This document shows positions 10,060-21,100 of a DNA stretch of 64,000 nucleotides, in pieces. The notes beneath the pieces are model-generated. The model had not been told where the DNA came from. It saw only the letters and a list, made by a program, of their open reading frames with translations, and ran no database searches. Source of the DNA: Flectonema sp. DT1601 (lineage: Eukaryota; Euglenozoa; Diplonemea; Diplonemida; Diplonemidae); contig OZ025793.1 in the NCBI GenBank assembly GCA_964019425.1, positions 1,178,001 to 1,242,000 of the forward strand, in the 5' to 3' direction. The position numbers and the translations under genes were made by a program. The stretch's first letter is position 1. Each line of letters begins with the position of its first letter.

Positions 10060-12971
10060 ATGTCGAAGAAGATCCCCGACCCGCCTAAAATATGGGCCAT
10101 TTATGATATGATGGAAGTTTACAACAGCAAACAGGCTTTAAAACTTATTGGAAAGCTTGAACCAAAGTATCCCGACTACTCAGTATTGAGGGCAATGAAA
10201 GCAGTTAATTTACAACGGACCGGAATGTTTGATAAAGCAAAAGAAATAGCACAAGAGTTGGCAAGTGAGAAGGCTGATCCGTTCGATGAAGAGGTTGCCA
10301 GAATGATGTTTATGTTATACAAAAAGATGAAGCTTTACGATGAGTTGTTGTTAACTATGACTAAGGCATACCAATATCCACCAAATTCAAAAAATGAATT
10401 TATTTTCTCATGTTACCTGTCGTCGTTGTTGTTGACTCGTAAGTATTCTGATGTTCAAAAACTCGGAGCTGTTGTTTATAAAAGAACGAAGAAACCAATA
10501 TTCAGTTTATGGTCTGCTGTCGCCAACGTTATTCAAGTACCCCCTGGAGACAAGAATAACATGTTGTTGTTGTTATCGGCTAAAATGGTTGAACGTACAT
10601 TCGAACAAACACCCGAGACTAGAACTCGTGAAAACCTTTGGTTCTTAATATCAATTTTACGTAAACAAGAGAAGTACGAGGATGCCTTAAAGCTCTTATC
10701 TGATGACGAACTTATAAACTTCGCGCTTCCCCTTCCGATTGAAAGACTTGACTGGACAGCTGATCTCTTCAAAGCAATGGGACGAACCTCTGAAGAACAC
10801 GACATTTATAAACAAATTATTCTAACTAACGAAGGTGAACGTGATAACTGGCTTTGGTGGGAAGGATATTTCTCAACCCTCACAGATACTGATCGTGATG
10901 GGCCCAAGGCAATGGAATTCATTGGTGAGGCACTGGCACTTGAAGCAAAGGTAGAATCAAATCGCCCACGTAGAGCAGTCAAATTAGCAAAAGTACATCT
11001 CCTCTGGTTACAAAAGAAGAATACCGAACTAACAGAAGCAACACTCGAATACTGCACGTGGCTTAAATTAAAACCACAATCTTTTCTTGATGTGATGAAA
11101 TTTGTTGATAGTTTTGATAAGAAATCGAATGCGTTTGAAGGATTGAAGGCGAGACCTGAAGGGTACGATGCTTCGTTGGGAGACGCAGACGATTTAAATA
11201 AAATTCTATTCTCATTTAAGATGAAATGGGTTGCTGGAGAATATGATCCAAAACAAATAACTGACGAACAGTTAAAATCTGAAATAGAAATTATGTTAAA
11301 AACATCCAAAGACACAGAACCAATCTCTAAGGCACTCGAATGGTCAGAACGATCTGTAGCGGATGAAGCAATCCTAGTGGGTTGTCTGATTATGCTTCAC
11401 AGGTATTCTTTAACAAATAATAAAGTTTGGTTAATCGATTGCTTATCTCTTATGAACTCTATTCCGAGACCAAAGAATAACACACATCTACTTCAATGGC
11501 AATTACTGTTACCGCCATTACTTGGATTTGCTTGGTTGAACAAAGCAGCTGAACTCGACTTAAAGCAAATTCAAAATGAAAGTCTTGGTTGGATGACGTA
11601 TGCAATTAGTCAGGCATTCGGAACTGATGATGAAATACAAAAAGTATCTGGAGGAATAAGGGACTTCCATGAACGCTATGAGGCTGATCAAGGTATTCAT
11701 ACAGCTTGGAACAGAGGATCAATCTCGAAAATATTCGAACTTGAGGGATTCCGACTCGCCCTCTTCAACTCCGCCATCCGCCGAGAAGCATACCTCTCAG
11801 CTGCTGCTGGAAAATACTTTTCTGACCTTGAGTCATCTTCTTTAGCCCGACTTGAATGGGGACCAAGCTTTTCTGTCAAAGAGCTGACATGTAACTATGA
11901 CACGAAGAGTATAATGGTTTCATTCCTTTGCAGCCCAGACTCTGCTCGGGCTGAGTCCTTAAAAAAGGTTCTGCTCTCGGGTACTCACGTTGACCTGAGC
12001 CTTGAAGATCGTTACCTGTGGGTGCAATCAAGATACAACATGTTAAGTTGTATTCGTTTGTTAGTAGAAGCGCGAACATCTGCGATAGAGAAAGCTGCCA
12101 GCGGGAAATCATCTGCCATCACAACAGCTGCTAAGAAGAAGGCGAAGTCGAAACCATCTGTACACGTCGATCCATCAGCAGCTCTGCTGTTTACCATCTC
12201 AGATGAGGTTAAAGGTGTGTAAAGTTAACTTTAACCTCCAATGGAATAGAATTCAAAATAAAATACAAAAATAAAAACAGCTTCAGCGAACCTCGCCTGT
12301 GAGAACCTGACAAAGCTCCTGCCTACTTCGATACCTGAGTGCAATAGTGAATCAGTGTATGTTGTTTATTGAACTGAACCAACCATCTCACGTTCCCCAC
12401 GACACTCATTTATTTTCCGTATAGGTTAGGTGCTAAAAACAAATCTCTTATTTACAACTAAATCAACAACAGGACTACGAAGTGCCTCGCATTACTCACT
12501 GCAATCTTCAAGTGGGTAGGAGAATCCAATGAAACTACAGCAGGTAACGTGTTATCAACTATGAAAGACTTGTGTAATGAGATTAACACACCTGTTCAAA
12601 AGATGAAGGAAACGTTTGCGGACACATCAGATATTTCATTCGTATTAAGAACAGTCATACCAATGTACTTAGAATGCGTTAGATTGTGTGATACAAACAA
12701 GACATTAAATGAGAGTCAATCAGTTCTTCGTCAAACTCTTAACAGTATATCTGAAGTAGCGGATGATATGCAGGATCGACTTCGTAAAGCAAAGTCAGCT
12801 TCTGTCGATACCTTCCTCTCTGAACTCGCTGGAACAAAACCTGACTCGTGGCTTTCAACGGAAGCATCTCGTGAAACTTTCGCACAGTCTGCAATTAAAA
12901 GTTTTATTGAAGTCTCGACAAGGATTTCTGATTGCGCAACTAAACTAAACTCTCGAATTGGAAAGTTGTAG
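10060..12971 (+). CDS. NAA25: NatB N-acetyltransferase auxiliary subunit NAA25/Mdm20, three exons
   Basis: Exons 10060-12214, 12281-12356 (76 nt) and 12473-12971 give 909 residues, near the ~970 of human NAA25. The N-terminus (IWAIYDMMEVYNSKQALK, then AVNLQRTGMFDKAKEIAQEL) matches the NAA25 helical-repeat start, followed by further TPR-like helices. NAA25 anchors the NatB catalytic subunit NAA20 to ribosomes, acetylating nascent Met-Asp, Met-Glu, Met-Asn and Met-Gln ends. Intron 1 starts with GTGTGT, which is atypical, and intron 2 with GTATGT; both end ACAG. Exon phases (1, then 2) join exactly, and both downstream exons encode helical sequence. Exon 3 alone looks like a separate 140-residue frame with no good start, which argues for the joined model. 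Confidence 0.88.
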
Positions 12972-13311
12972 CCTGTCAACAATTAGAATAGTTGTATAAA
13001 GACACCTCTCATTGTAGTCCTGTTCTTCTATTAATGACTATTTGATCACATTAATTAGTGTTCTATTTTATTATTCCGTTTAAACCGATATTTTCTATTC
13101 GACCGAAACTAAAAAAAAAAAAATTTAAAAAAAAACAAACAAACGAGAAAATAAAAAAGAAACGTATAAAGAAAACGAATGATATTAATAAAAAAAGGTC
13201 TCAGAAAACCCATCATTTTTTTTTTTTTTTTTTGGTATAGTGCGGTTGGAGTATTGTTAATTTGAATCACTCAATTTGACAGAATAAAATGCCTCGATCA
13301 ATAAGATAGAA
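12972..13311. other. Intergenic region, A-rich then T-rich
   Basis: Contains an A-rich block (about 13110-13200), a run of about 18 T (from 13216) and then an acceptor TTTGACAG ending 13282. A six-codon upstream ORF (ATG at 13289, TAG ending 13309) lies just before the Dus start. No RNA gene recognised. Confidence 0.5.
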
Positions 13312-14823
13312 ATGACACTTCAGGAAAATGATATTTTCCGAAAGGGTTATTGGGAATCTGTCAACCACCCTAAAGTGATACTTGGACCTATGGTTGAACA
13401 GAGTGAAAGAGCCTTTCGAGAAACATGTTCAGCAGCTGGTCTCATTGACCTGTCATACACACCAATGATTCACAGCGAACAATATTCTAAAAGTGAGAGA
13501 TACCGTCATCTACAAGAACCTTTAGGTAACGAAAGCAAGCCAGTTGTAGCACAGATCTGCTTTAATGAAAACACACCTGAAGATGATATTCATAATACTG
13601 TTGTTATGTTACATTCTAAAGGTGTTGCAGCTGTTGACATCAACCTCGGATGTCCTCAAATCAATGCCAAGAAACACAAGTACGGAGGATACCTGCCTAC
13701 TGATGTTGCTGTTCAAAAAATTAAAAAACTGAAGTCTTCATTATCAAATGTTCACATCACTGCAAAGATTAGAATTGATAATGACTTATTAATCACATCA
13801 CAACGGATTGTGGAGTTATTCAAAACTGGAATCAGTGCCTTGGCAATCCATTCAAGAGAACGATACCAAATTCAATCAAAAACTGGAACAGCAGACTGGT
13901 CTAAACTAGCTGAAATAATACGTAAAGCAAGGGAAGATGGAGTGCCTTCATGGTTTCCTATAATTTCTAATGGTGGCATTCAACATGCTTCTCATATATT
14001 AAAATGTTTACAATGTACTGGAGCTGATGCAGTGATGGTTGCTGAAGGAATTCTTTGGGATCCTAATTTGGGATATTGTTCTTCTCAGAGGATATTCTCT
14101 CCGATTTGTCAGAGTTCACACTCTACATCGACACCACATTCTGAATGTAATTGTGAACTAGATTCTTGTACTCTGGCCGTACAGAAATCTTTACAAAACG
14201 GTCGTCAGTATTTATCACAATCTCTGAAGTACCTCCCTACAATGTATCAATTATCTACACACATGGATAAATTACTATTCAGATGTAGAGCTCTATGGCC
14301 TGTATTGTCTTATCAAGTACGTACATCAATGCCACCAGTGATCGATCCCTTAATAAGGGGCGCCGTACCTGGCAGTGAGCTCCAACTCGGCCGCATGATA
14401 GAAATGTGGGAAAGCCTTATGAAGATGTATGAGATTTGTCTGAGTGAATGTGGGAAAAATCCCGACCCCAGAATCGAACTGGAATCGTTTTTCAGTCATA
14501 AGATTATATCACCTGATCGGTACTCGGTATTATTGAGTTGTAATTTCAGAGACGTACGTGAGGAGGATCTAGTGAAGGCACCGCTTTCGGTGATCCCACC
14601 GAGTGACAGCTTTGTATCCATCGCATTATTGGGGAAGTTGGTTAAGCTCAATTCGATCGACAAACTGCAAGCGCAATCACCTCAGCATGGTAACCCCTGT
14701 GATAGTAGATCTTATCGTTCCTCAGTACCAGAGATGTGTGTAGAATACGCGAAATCTATACTTCGATATCTTAGCTGTGACACTACTGAAGATGAGTGTG
14801 ATGACTTTGTAGACCTGTTTTAG
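13312..14823 (+). CDS. DUS1: tRNA-dihydrouridine synthase, Dus1 type
   Basis: A single-exon 503-residue protein. The N-terminal TIM-barrel start is VILGPMVEQSERAFR, the catalytic Cys lies in VDINLGCPQINAKKHKYGG, and later barrel motifs are ITAKIRI, ALAIHSRE and IISNGGIQ, ending with ADAVMVAEGIL. The GCPQ-x-x-AK-x-x-x-YGG-x-L pattern is the Dus1 (tRNA uridine-16/17) signature, unlike bacterial DusA/B. The enzyme reduces uridine to dihydrouridine in the tRNA D-loop with FMN and NADPH. After the barrel comes the helical tRNA-binding domain (about residues 285-390) with a Cys/Ser-rich insert at its start, then a poorly conserved tail. The ATG at 13312 is the first in frame; a tiny upstream ORF ends 2 nt before it. 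Confidence 0.88.
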   Translation: MTLQENDIFRKGYWESVNHPKVILGPMVEQSERAFRETCSAAGLIDLSYTPMIHSEQYSKSERYRHLQEPLGNESKPVVAQICFNENTPEDDIHNTVVMLHSKGVAAVDINLGCPQINAKKHKYGGYLPTDVAVQKIKKLKSSLSNVHITAKIRIDNDLLITSQRIVELFKTGISALAIHSRERYQIQSKTGTADWSKLAEIIRKAREDGVPSWFPIISNGGIQHASHILKCLQCTGADAVMVAEGILWDPNLGYCSSQRIFSPICQSSHSTSTPHSECNCELDSCTLAVQKSLQNGRQYLSQSLKYLPTMYQLSTHMDKLLFRCRALWPVLSYQVRTSMPPVIDPLIRGAVPGSELQLGRMIEMWESLMKMYEICLSECGKNPDPRIELESFFSHKIISPDRYSVLLSCNFRDVREEDLVKAPLSVIPPSDSFVSIALLGKLVKLNSIDKLQAQSPQHGNPCDSRSYRSSVPEMCVEYAKSILRYLSCDTTEDECDDFVDLF

Positions 14824-14975
14824 CCTTTAGCACTCTCGTTCTTTTATTATTTAAATCTTCCATCACTCTTCACTAGCTATTCTTCTTGTGCAATATATGC
14901 GCTGTACTTTTGTGATTTTATTGATCAGTAATTTCTTAATATACTTCTACCTCCTAATCAGTTTGAGTGGATAAA

Positions 14976-17486
14976 ATGCCGTTTGTGAAAACTGTTCAAC
15001 TTCCTGATAGGGTACGAGATAGCAGAGTGTTCAGAGGATTACAGCACATCTATGCTTTTAGATACGTATTTAGAGTCTCTAGAGACAGCACATTGTCTGG
15101 ACAAGAAAGGATTATATTGGTATCCGCGACCAGTATAATATTGTCAGATGCTAACGGAGCAATGAAAAGGATTGTTCGATTGGAAGATTTAGACAGAGTA
15201 TTTATACATAGTGAACAGGGTGCAACTAAATTAATATTCAGTCTAAAAGATCATACGGATCCTTATCCATTAATATTTGAATGCCGTTACAGTATCAAGA
15301 ATGAACGAGTTGGTGGATCAGACTGGTCTACTCTACTCGATACCATTAATGAAATGAGGAAAGGATTGACTGCGCAGATTCTACCGGCAGAGCAATTTGA
15401 TCCGAATGAAGATATCGAAGAGTTCCTCAGATCTGTTACTCTACAACTCCAAGCTTATCACTCAGAAGATGAAGCAGCTGTACCTGGTCAGGAGAGATCT
15501 TATAGAGAACTTACAAAACTTACATATGAAGGAATCAGAGCTGGAGGTCCACTAGCAGGAATTGCACCAACTGGAAAAATGGGTGACGTCCCACGAAGAG
15601 CAGAACTTAAACCAAACGAAGAACTTACTCACACTGGTGAATGGCGTGACATTGAAAGTGGTGCTTGGTGCTCTGGAATGGGAACCCCTGATGGAATACT
15701 CTGCCAACATGGTAATCGAACCATATTCGAACCTCACTGGAGCTGCTGTGGCAACACTGTTGAAGATGACCTCGGCTGTATTGTTCGAAACATAGGTGAC
15801 CATGAAGCACTGATACCAACTGACAACAGAGGTAATTATATTTATGACGGGAGAGGGTCTGAAAATCCTAAAACACAACGACCTGGAATAGATTACCTCC
15901 ACAATGCAATTAGTCAGTTAAAAGATTTACCTGAAGACGCCTTCAGCGCCATCAAACTAAATGAAGGTGATCTACCACGTAGAAATAAGGGAGAGACTCA
16001 TATACATCTACACATTAATAAAGATGATCCGATTATGAGAAAGAAAAAAAGAGATAGTGGTCGTTATAACGAATTCTTTTCGAATAATAACGATTATAAT
16101 AAATACCCAGATGATGGTGAGTTTACGAAGGGATCTGTATTTCAAACAAAAGTACCGCAGGCAAAAGGATATCCGACTTTCTTCTCTCAGGAGCCAGCTT
16201 TTGAAAAACCCAGCAGATACCGTAAAGAAATAATGTATGAGGACTCGAGTAGAGTTTCTTCAAGTCCACCAGTTTCACGGAGCTCAAGAGGTAGTTCGTC
16301 GAGGGCGAAAAAGATTTTATCCGGATCGAGAGAGACTCGGAATCATCGTTCTCACCCTTGGGGTGACTTAGTTCCAGGTCATCCTGTAGCTCCACAGGAT
16401 TTAACTGCAAAGTTGGACACTAAGGAAAAGTATTCTAGATTACTTCCTGTTACTCAAATTAATCCTTTTCAGCAATCTAATCAACCTATTCGCAACCACC
16501 AACAAGATAATGATTCTTATCACAGTGATGATATTGACAAATCTCGTCGGAGAAATCAACCATTCCACTTCCCCGGCTCTGGTGGTATCCCTCTTGACAC
16601 CGCTGAGCTACTTGTAGACGAAGTTCAAAACGGAAAAGAAACAAACACTGGAGCAGAACTTTACTCTTCTGCTGTTAACAATAAAACACTTTACGCAGCT
16701 CAAGACAACAGGACTCAGTACCGACGTGGGGTAGAAGCTGGTTGGGGTACTCAATCTAATGACCCGGACATGGTAGATGAAAAATTGCGAAGAAGACTTG
16801 AAATGGAATCGAACAAACAAACAACAATCGAAGGACATCGCAAACAACTACGAAAACAGAGTAGAGCAACAATAAAATCCGTATTAGATGGGGTAGGACC
16901 AGAAAGACAAATTGGAGACAATGGCTCAATGTGTAATGTAGTACTTAGAGATGGTATGGGAACCGCGAAAAGGAGATTTTCAGTAATGGACTGGGAAGGT
17001 TTAGGACCTTGCTGTGTTCTCTCTACAGTAGACAGAACTGGAGCAAAACCAGGAGATCGTGGATGGTCTGAATACATTCAGTGTTCTCACTTACGTAAAG
17101 CTGGTTTCTCAAACCCAAATAAAGATTCACTTCTTCTCTCAACAGGTCATCAGTATTGGGAACTACAACTGACTGGAACATCTGCTGAACGATGGCTTCA
17201 TGTTATTTATGATGTCTGTCACTGGCTTCGTCCTGGTGCTGACGGTTCTTATGATGCCCCTGGTTTCGGAACTCTTCCTCCAGGATCTGCGACACCAACT
17301 TCAAAAGTAATTCCTCGACAACCTGTATCTCCCATTAGTAATCGTCGTCGTGAACCTGATGATGGGAGTCAGTTTGTTTTGTTACAAACATCACCAGGTG
17401 TTCACACAAATATTAAACCTGATAGTATGACAGGTCCTTTAGAACTTGATAAATATAGAAATAGAAGTGGAACTACTTCTATGTGA
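14976..17486 (+). CDS. PH-like / HWSCCG zinc-motif / PH-like protein
   Basis: A single-exon 836-residue protein. I start it at the ATG at 14976 because a pyrimidine-rich acceptor (CTACCTCCTAATCAG) ends at 14961. Residues ~10-135 look like a PH domain (IILVSATSIILSD, then a strand-rich stretch and the helix STLLDTINEMRKGL). At about 15625-15790 a compact Cys/His motif follows: EWRDIESGAWC, CQHGN, HWSCCG, LGC, which looks zinc-binding. A long disordered Ser/Arg-rich linker separates it from a second PH-like domain near 16950-17240 (RRFSVMDWEGLGPCCVL to WLHVIYDVCHWL). PH domains suggest lipid or protein binding at membranes. I know no named family with this order; domain calls are from pattern only. 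Confidence 0.7.
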   Translation: MPFVKTVQLPDRVRDSRVFRGLQHIYAFRYVFRVSRDSTLSGQERIILVSATSIILSDANGAMKRIVRLEDLDRVFIHSEQGATKLIFSLKDHTDPYPLIFECRYSIKNERVGGSDWSTLLDTINEMRKGLTAQILPAEQFDPNEDIEEFLRSVTLQLQAYHSEDEAAVPGQERSYRELTKLTYEGIRAGGPLAGIAPTGKMGDVPRRAELKPNEELTHTGEWRDIESGAWCSGMGTPDGILCQHGNRTIFEPHWSCCGNTVEDDLGCIVRNIGDHEALIPTDNRGNYIYDGRGSENPKTQRPGIDYLHNAISQLKDLPEDAFSAIKLNEGDLPRRNKGETHIHLHINKDDPIMRKKKRDSGRYNEFFSNNNDYNKYPDDGEFTKGSVFQTKVPQAKGYPTFFSQEPAFEKPSRYRKEIMYEDSSRVSSSPPVSRSSRGSSSRAKKILSGSRETRNHRSHPWGDLVPGHPVAPQDLTAKLDTKEKYSRLLPVTQINPFQQSNQPIRNHQQDNDSYHSDDIDKSRRRNQPFHFPGSGGIPLDTAELLVDEVQNGKETNTGAELYSSAVNNKTLYAAQDNRTQYRRGVEAGWGTQSNDPDMVDEKLRRRLEMESNKQTTIEGHRKQLRKQSRATIKSVLDGVGPERQIGDNGSMCNVVLRDGMGTAKRRFSVMDWEGLGPCCVLSTVDRTGAKPGDRGWSEYIQCSHLRKAGFSNPNKDSLLLSTGHQYWELQLTGTSAERWLHVIYDVCHWLRPGADGSYDAPGFGTLPPGSATPTSKVIPRQPVSPISNRRREPDDGSQFVLLQTSPGVHTNIKPDSMTGPLELDKYRNRSGTTSM

Positions 17487-18140
17487 GATTAGCACCCCCT
17501 TGCTCTGAAATACCACCATGACATTCGTCGTGTGGGTTTTCTTACATTCTTATTGAAATCGTTTTCTCTTTGTTCCGAAAATGGGAATTTCTACACTCAA
17601 AGGGTAGTATTTCTATTCAAAAATCTGTTATCAGTTCTCTTGTTTGTTTTGTTATTTGTTGCCAACCCTCATTAGCTTTGAGTGACGGAACTGGTTGTCT
17701 TGTCTGCGACAAAAGCAAACAAACGAAAATCAGTTATATTTCTAAGTTTTGAATTTCAAACAAAAAAGAAGCAACAGAAAGCCTAGATGAGGGAAAAAAA
17801 GTCTGCTTTGTTTTTTCTTTACGAAGATGGATAAAATACTTTTCTAAAACTTTCTGTTCTTGTCAGTTCTTTTTATTTTTTTTTTTTTTCAAAAAAAAAA
17901 AAAAAAGGGAGAAGACGAAATTGTATTTTCCTGTAGCTCCCTTTAGATGTATATTTCTGTTTTTTTTTTTTTCATATTATTTATTGTTTTATTGAAACAT
18001 TATTATATTTTTGGTTTCCTATTGTCACACAATTCTCTAAAACAAATTATTGAACATATTTTGCAAACAGAAAATAAGATGGTAGGTGTAAGTTGTCGTG
18101 TCCTAATTCAAGATTACTTTCACTCATCAGGATAACATGA
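17487..18140. other. Intergenic region, T-rich
   Basis: Long T and A runs (about 17872-17906, 17961-17972). An acceptor CTTTCACTCATCAG ends at 18130, 10 nt before the next start. An upstream ATG at 18137 opens a three-codon frame ending in TAG that overlaps the main ATG. No gene seen. Confidence 0.5.
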
Positions 18141-21100
18141 ATGATTAGGAGGTGGTCTCCTGTACAAGACGTCGAGATCGACGAAATACCAACGGTACCT
18201 GACACGGAAATGAATAATACAAAAAACTCGGAAAAATGTGATAAAAATGATAACACGCAACCAGATGAGGAAGAAGAAGAATTAATTGAGCACACCGAAG
18301 ATCCGATATTTGAAAAAGTCGACAGAAAGGGATGGAGAAGACTACCACGATGCTGTCTATTTCATATTTTATCCGACTTAAGAAAAAGTTTTTTAGGAGA
18401 CATGTTATATGGAATGCACAGAGATGTTCTACTCGGATTGTTAATATTCGGATTTGTCGTAGCATTCCTCCTCCTATGGATCGTCGTGGTTGATATATTT
18501 GGAGCCAATGGTTCTCTTGAGTACTCAATATCATTCGGAACAGATCCTCCATCATTAGCTATTCAAGGATACCCAATGAAACAGTTTACAGTAAATGTCC
18601 TGGATAAGAATCTTGGAAAGGTTCCAGGAGCAGAGGTATCGATATTTATGTATCCAGCGACGTCATTTGATTTAAATATTTCTGTGGGTGTTTCTTTAGA
18701 ACCAGTCTACATCAGAACAGTTGACTGTACTAGTTTCCTCTATGACGATCCAACCATATACTCAATTGAGGATAATATATTATGCATTCCACAACTTCGT
18801 GAGAATGTTGTCGTCACCGATTCAAATGGTGTTGCGATATTCGATTCTTTTTCAGTTATGTCTGGTGTTGCGGTACCTCACACGATGATTATATCAACTA
18901 AGATGCCCGCACATCTAATGGATCCGACTGATAATTTAGTTCCTGGAAACCATTTAGAACATCAGCTAACAATCCAATCTCCAATTCGTTCTGCTTCAGT
19001 CTTATCAACAAACAGTACGTCTGTAGAAGCAGAAATAACTTTTCGACGCTATAACTATTCTGTCGCACTGAACCTAACTCATAATATTGTAAGCGGTGCA
19101 TTGTGTGGTAGGCATTCTGATCTTCCTGAATTCGGTCCATTTTCAGATTTGAGCAGTCAGAGAACTGCAGAATACTATCCAGGGGGACTCGAACTTATCC
19201 ACGGATCACTTGATGTTACGGCAGTTCACATAACTGGGATATCACTTTTATGGTCGACTAGCAATGAAGTGTTTCCGATATTGCTTTATGGAGGTAGGTT
19301 TTTATTGATTGGAGAAGTGGTTTCAAACTTTGGATCATCTCCTTCACTAAACAAACCATTCTTAACATCATCAAATCCTAAAGTACAATACAATGTCTCT
19401 GGTCCTTTACTTTATGATATTGAGATACAGGAAGGAACTGCCATACCTGAGTTCACTGTACAAATTAGTCCTCCCGCTGTAGGAACTCGAATTGCTGTTT
19501 TAGTTAAATATTTTAATGGCAATCTGTTACCGTCATATTGGTTACCTGCTGGGGGTTCAGATAGAGACATCGCTGAAGATACTGGTTTTAAAAATGTCAT
19601 AAACCCTGTGTCATCTTTGGCAGACTCCTCTAGCAGTGTTGTTTTCAACATTCTTTTTTCTGAATCTGGTGCAGTTGGAGTCTACGGAATAGTATTTTCT
19701 CTTTTTGGAGTCCAGTCAGAAGTTTATAATATCACAGTGACGTCTGCTGTCGCTGGAGTGACTCCCAAGTTTGCTTCATCGTATCCGGGGTCTACGGATA
19801 TATTTGTGGGTGAGAAGTGGGTCAATAATCCATCTTTCTTTGTTTATGACTCTTCATTTAATCCTCTTAAGGGTAAACGAGTGACTATATCGATAGTGGA
19901 AGCTCCTGATGCTGCAGTCACATATTCAGGTCATGAATCTGATCCCAGAGGACTAATCACCTTAACTGACTTACGTATTACGTATGCTGTCGCAGAAGCA
20001 AATTACTCTCTCTTGTTTATGGTTGATGATGTTGAGGCTTTCTTCTTGGAAGTCTTCGTTCAATTTCCAAGGCAGTTTACCTCTCCATTACTCTGTGCTC
20101 ATGTACGTGTATTACAAGTCTCAATACCTAACAACTCAGCAGCAGTTCAATTTGGTCCCTCTGGAGGGTCGGTGGCTGTCTACGCAACTCCTGTTAATTT
20201 CTTTGGCAAGAGACTACCAAATATAAATGTTTGGGGACATGTTGGAAGTGGTAGCGGAGCGTACCCACCAGTGGTACTGAACAATCAAGTTGGAAATCGA
20301 GAAAGTGAAAAAGTTGCTTCAAACTTAACTGGTATCGCGGTGTTAAAAATATCATTCAACTCTGGTGAAGATAGTCTCGTTGATATTCATGTAAGTTGTC
20401 TTGGGATTGCTTCAGTCATTACTGGTGAGAGGGATTTATTCTTCGCTACTAGAATTCCTGTAGTAAACCCTCCTCTTGATCCAACACCTGTTTCTGTAGC
20501 CGTCTCTAGTTCAGAACCAGGTGTTTATAATTACGTTCCTGTTGGTCCTTCGGATTTGACTTTCAAAATACTTCAATCTCCGAGACGTCTTCAGTACGTA
20601 CTAAGCAAGTCATATCTCCTCAATAATGAAACAAGTTCAATGCGGCTAAGTAGTAGTGATGGACCTGGAACATACATCGCTGCTCTCTACAGAAATAATA
20701 TTTGGACTGGGTTTGTAAAATCTATCGTCATACCTGGTATTGTATGGGCTCTGTATATGAAACAGGTATGTGTTCATTTGACGTGTTACTGTTTAACTAA
20801 AAGGAAGAGGGGGGCAAAAAAAAAACAAAAAAACAGGAAAGCCGTACAATCAGTGAAATAAGCTCACTACTAAACATTCGAGTGGCAAGTGTTGCTGAAA
20901 TAGGAGTTCCGTTTTTACTGCAACCGAAGATCAGCGTGTTGGATTCAGCAGGTAATGGTGTCTCTGGTGTTATTCTAACTGCTGGTGTATTGAACCCAAA
21001 CTTAGGAATTCAATCTCTGTATCTGTACCCTCCTCATACGAGTATCACTGAAGGATGTTTAGGAACGTTGTCAGCTGTTGTTGGAAGTCCGTTGTCTGTT

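Noticed and set aside
12549-12971. Separate 140-residue gene after NAA25
   Set aside because: The frame is open upstream to an ACAG acceptor, lacks a credible start, and joins NAA25 in phase through a 76-nt exon.
13058-13240. 60-residue Lys/Phe frame
   Set aside because: Entirely produced by A- and T-runs between genes.
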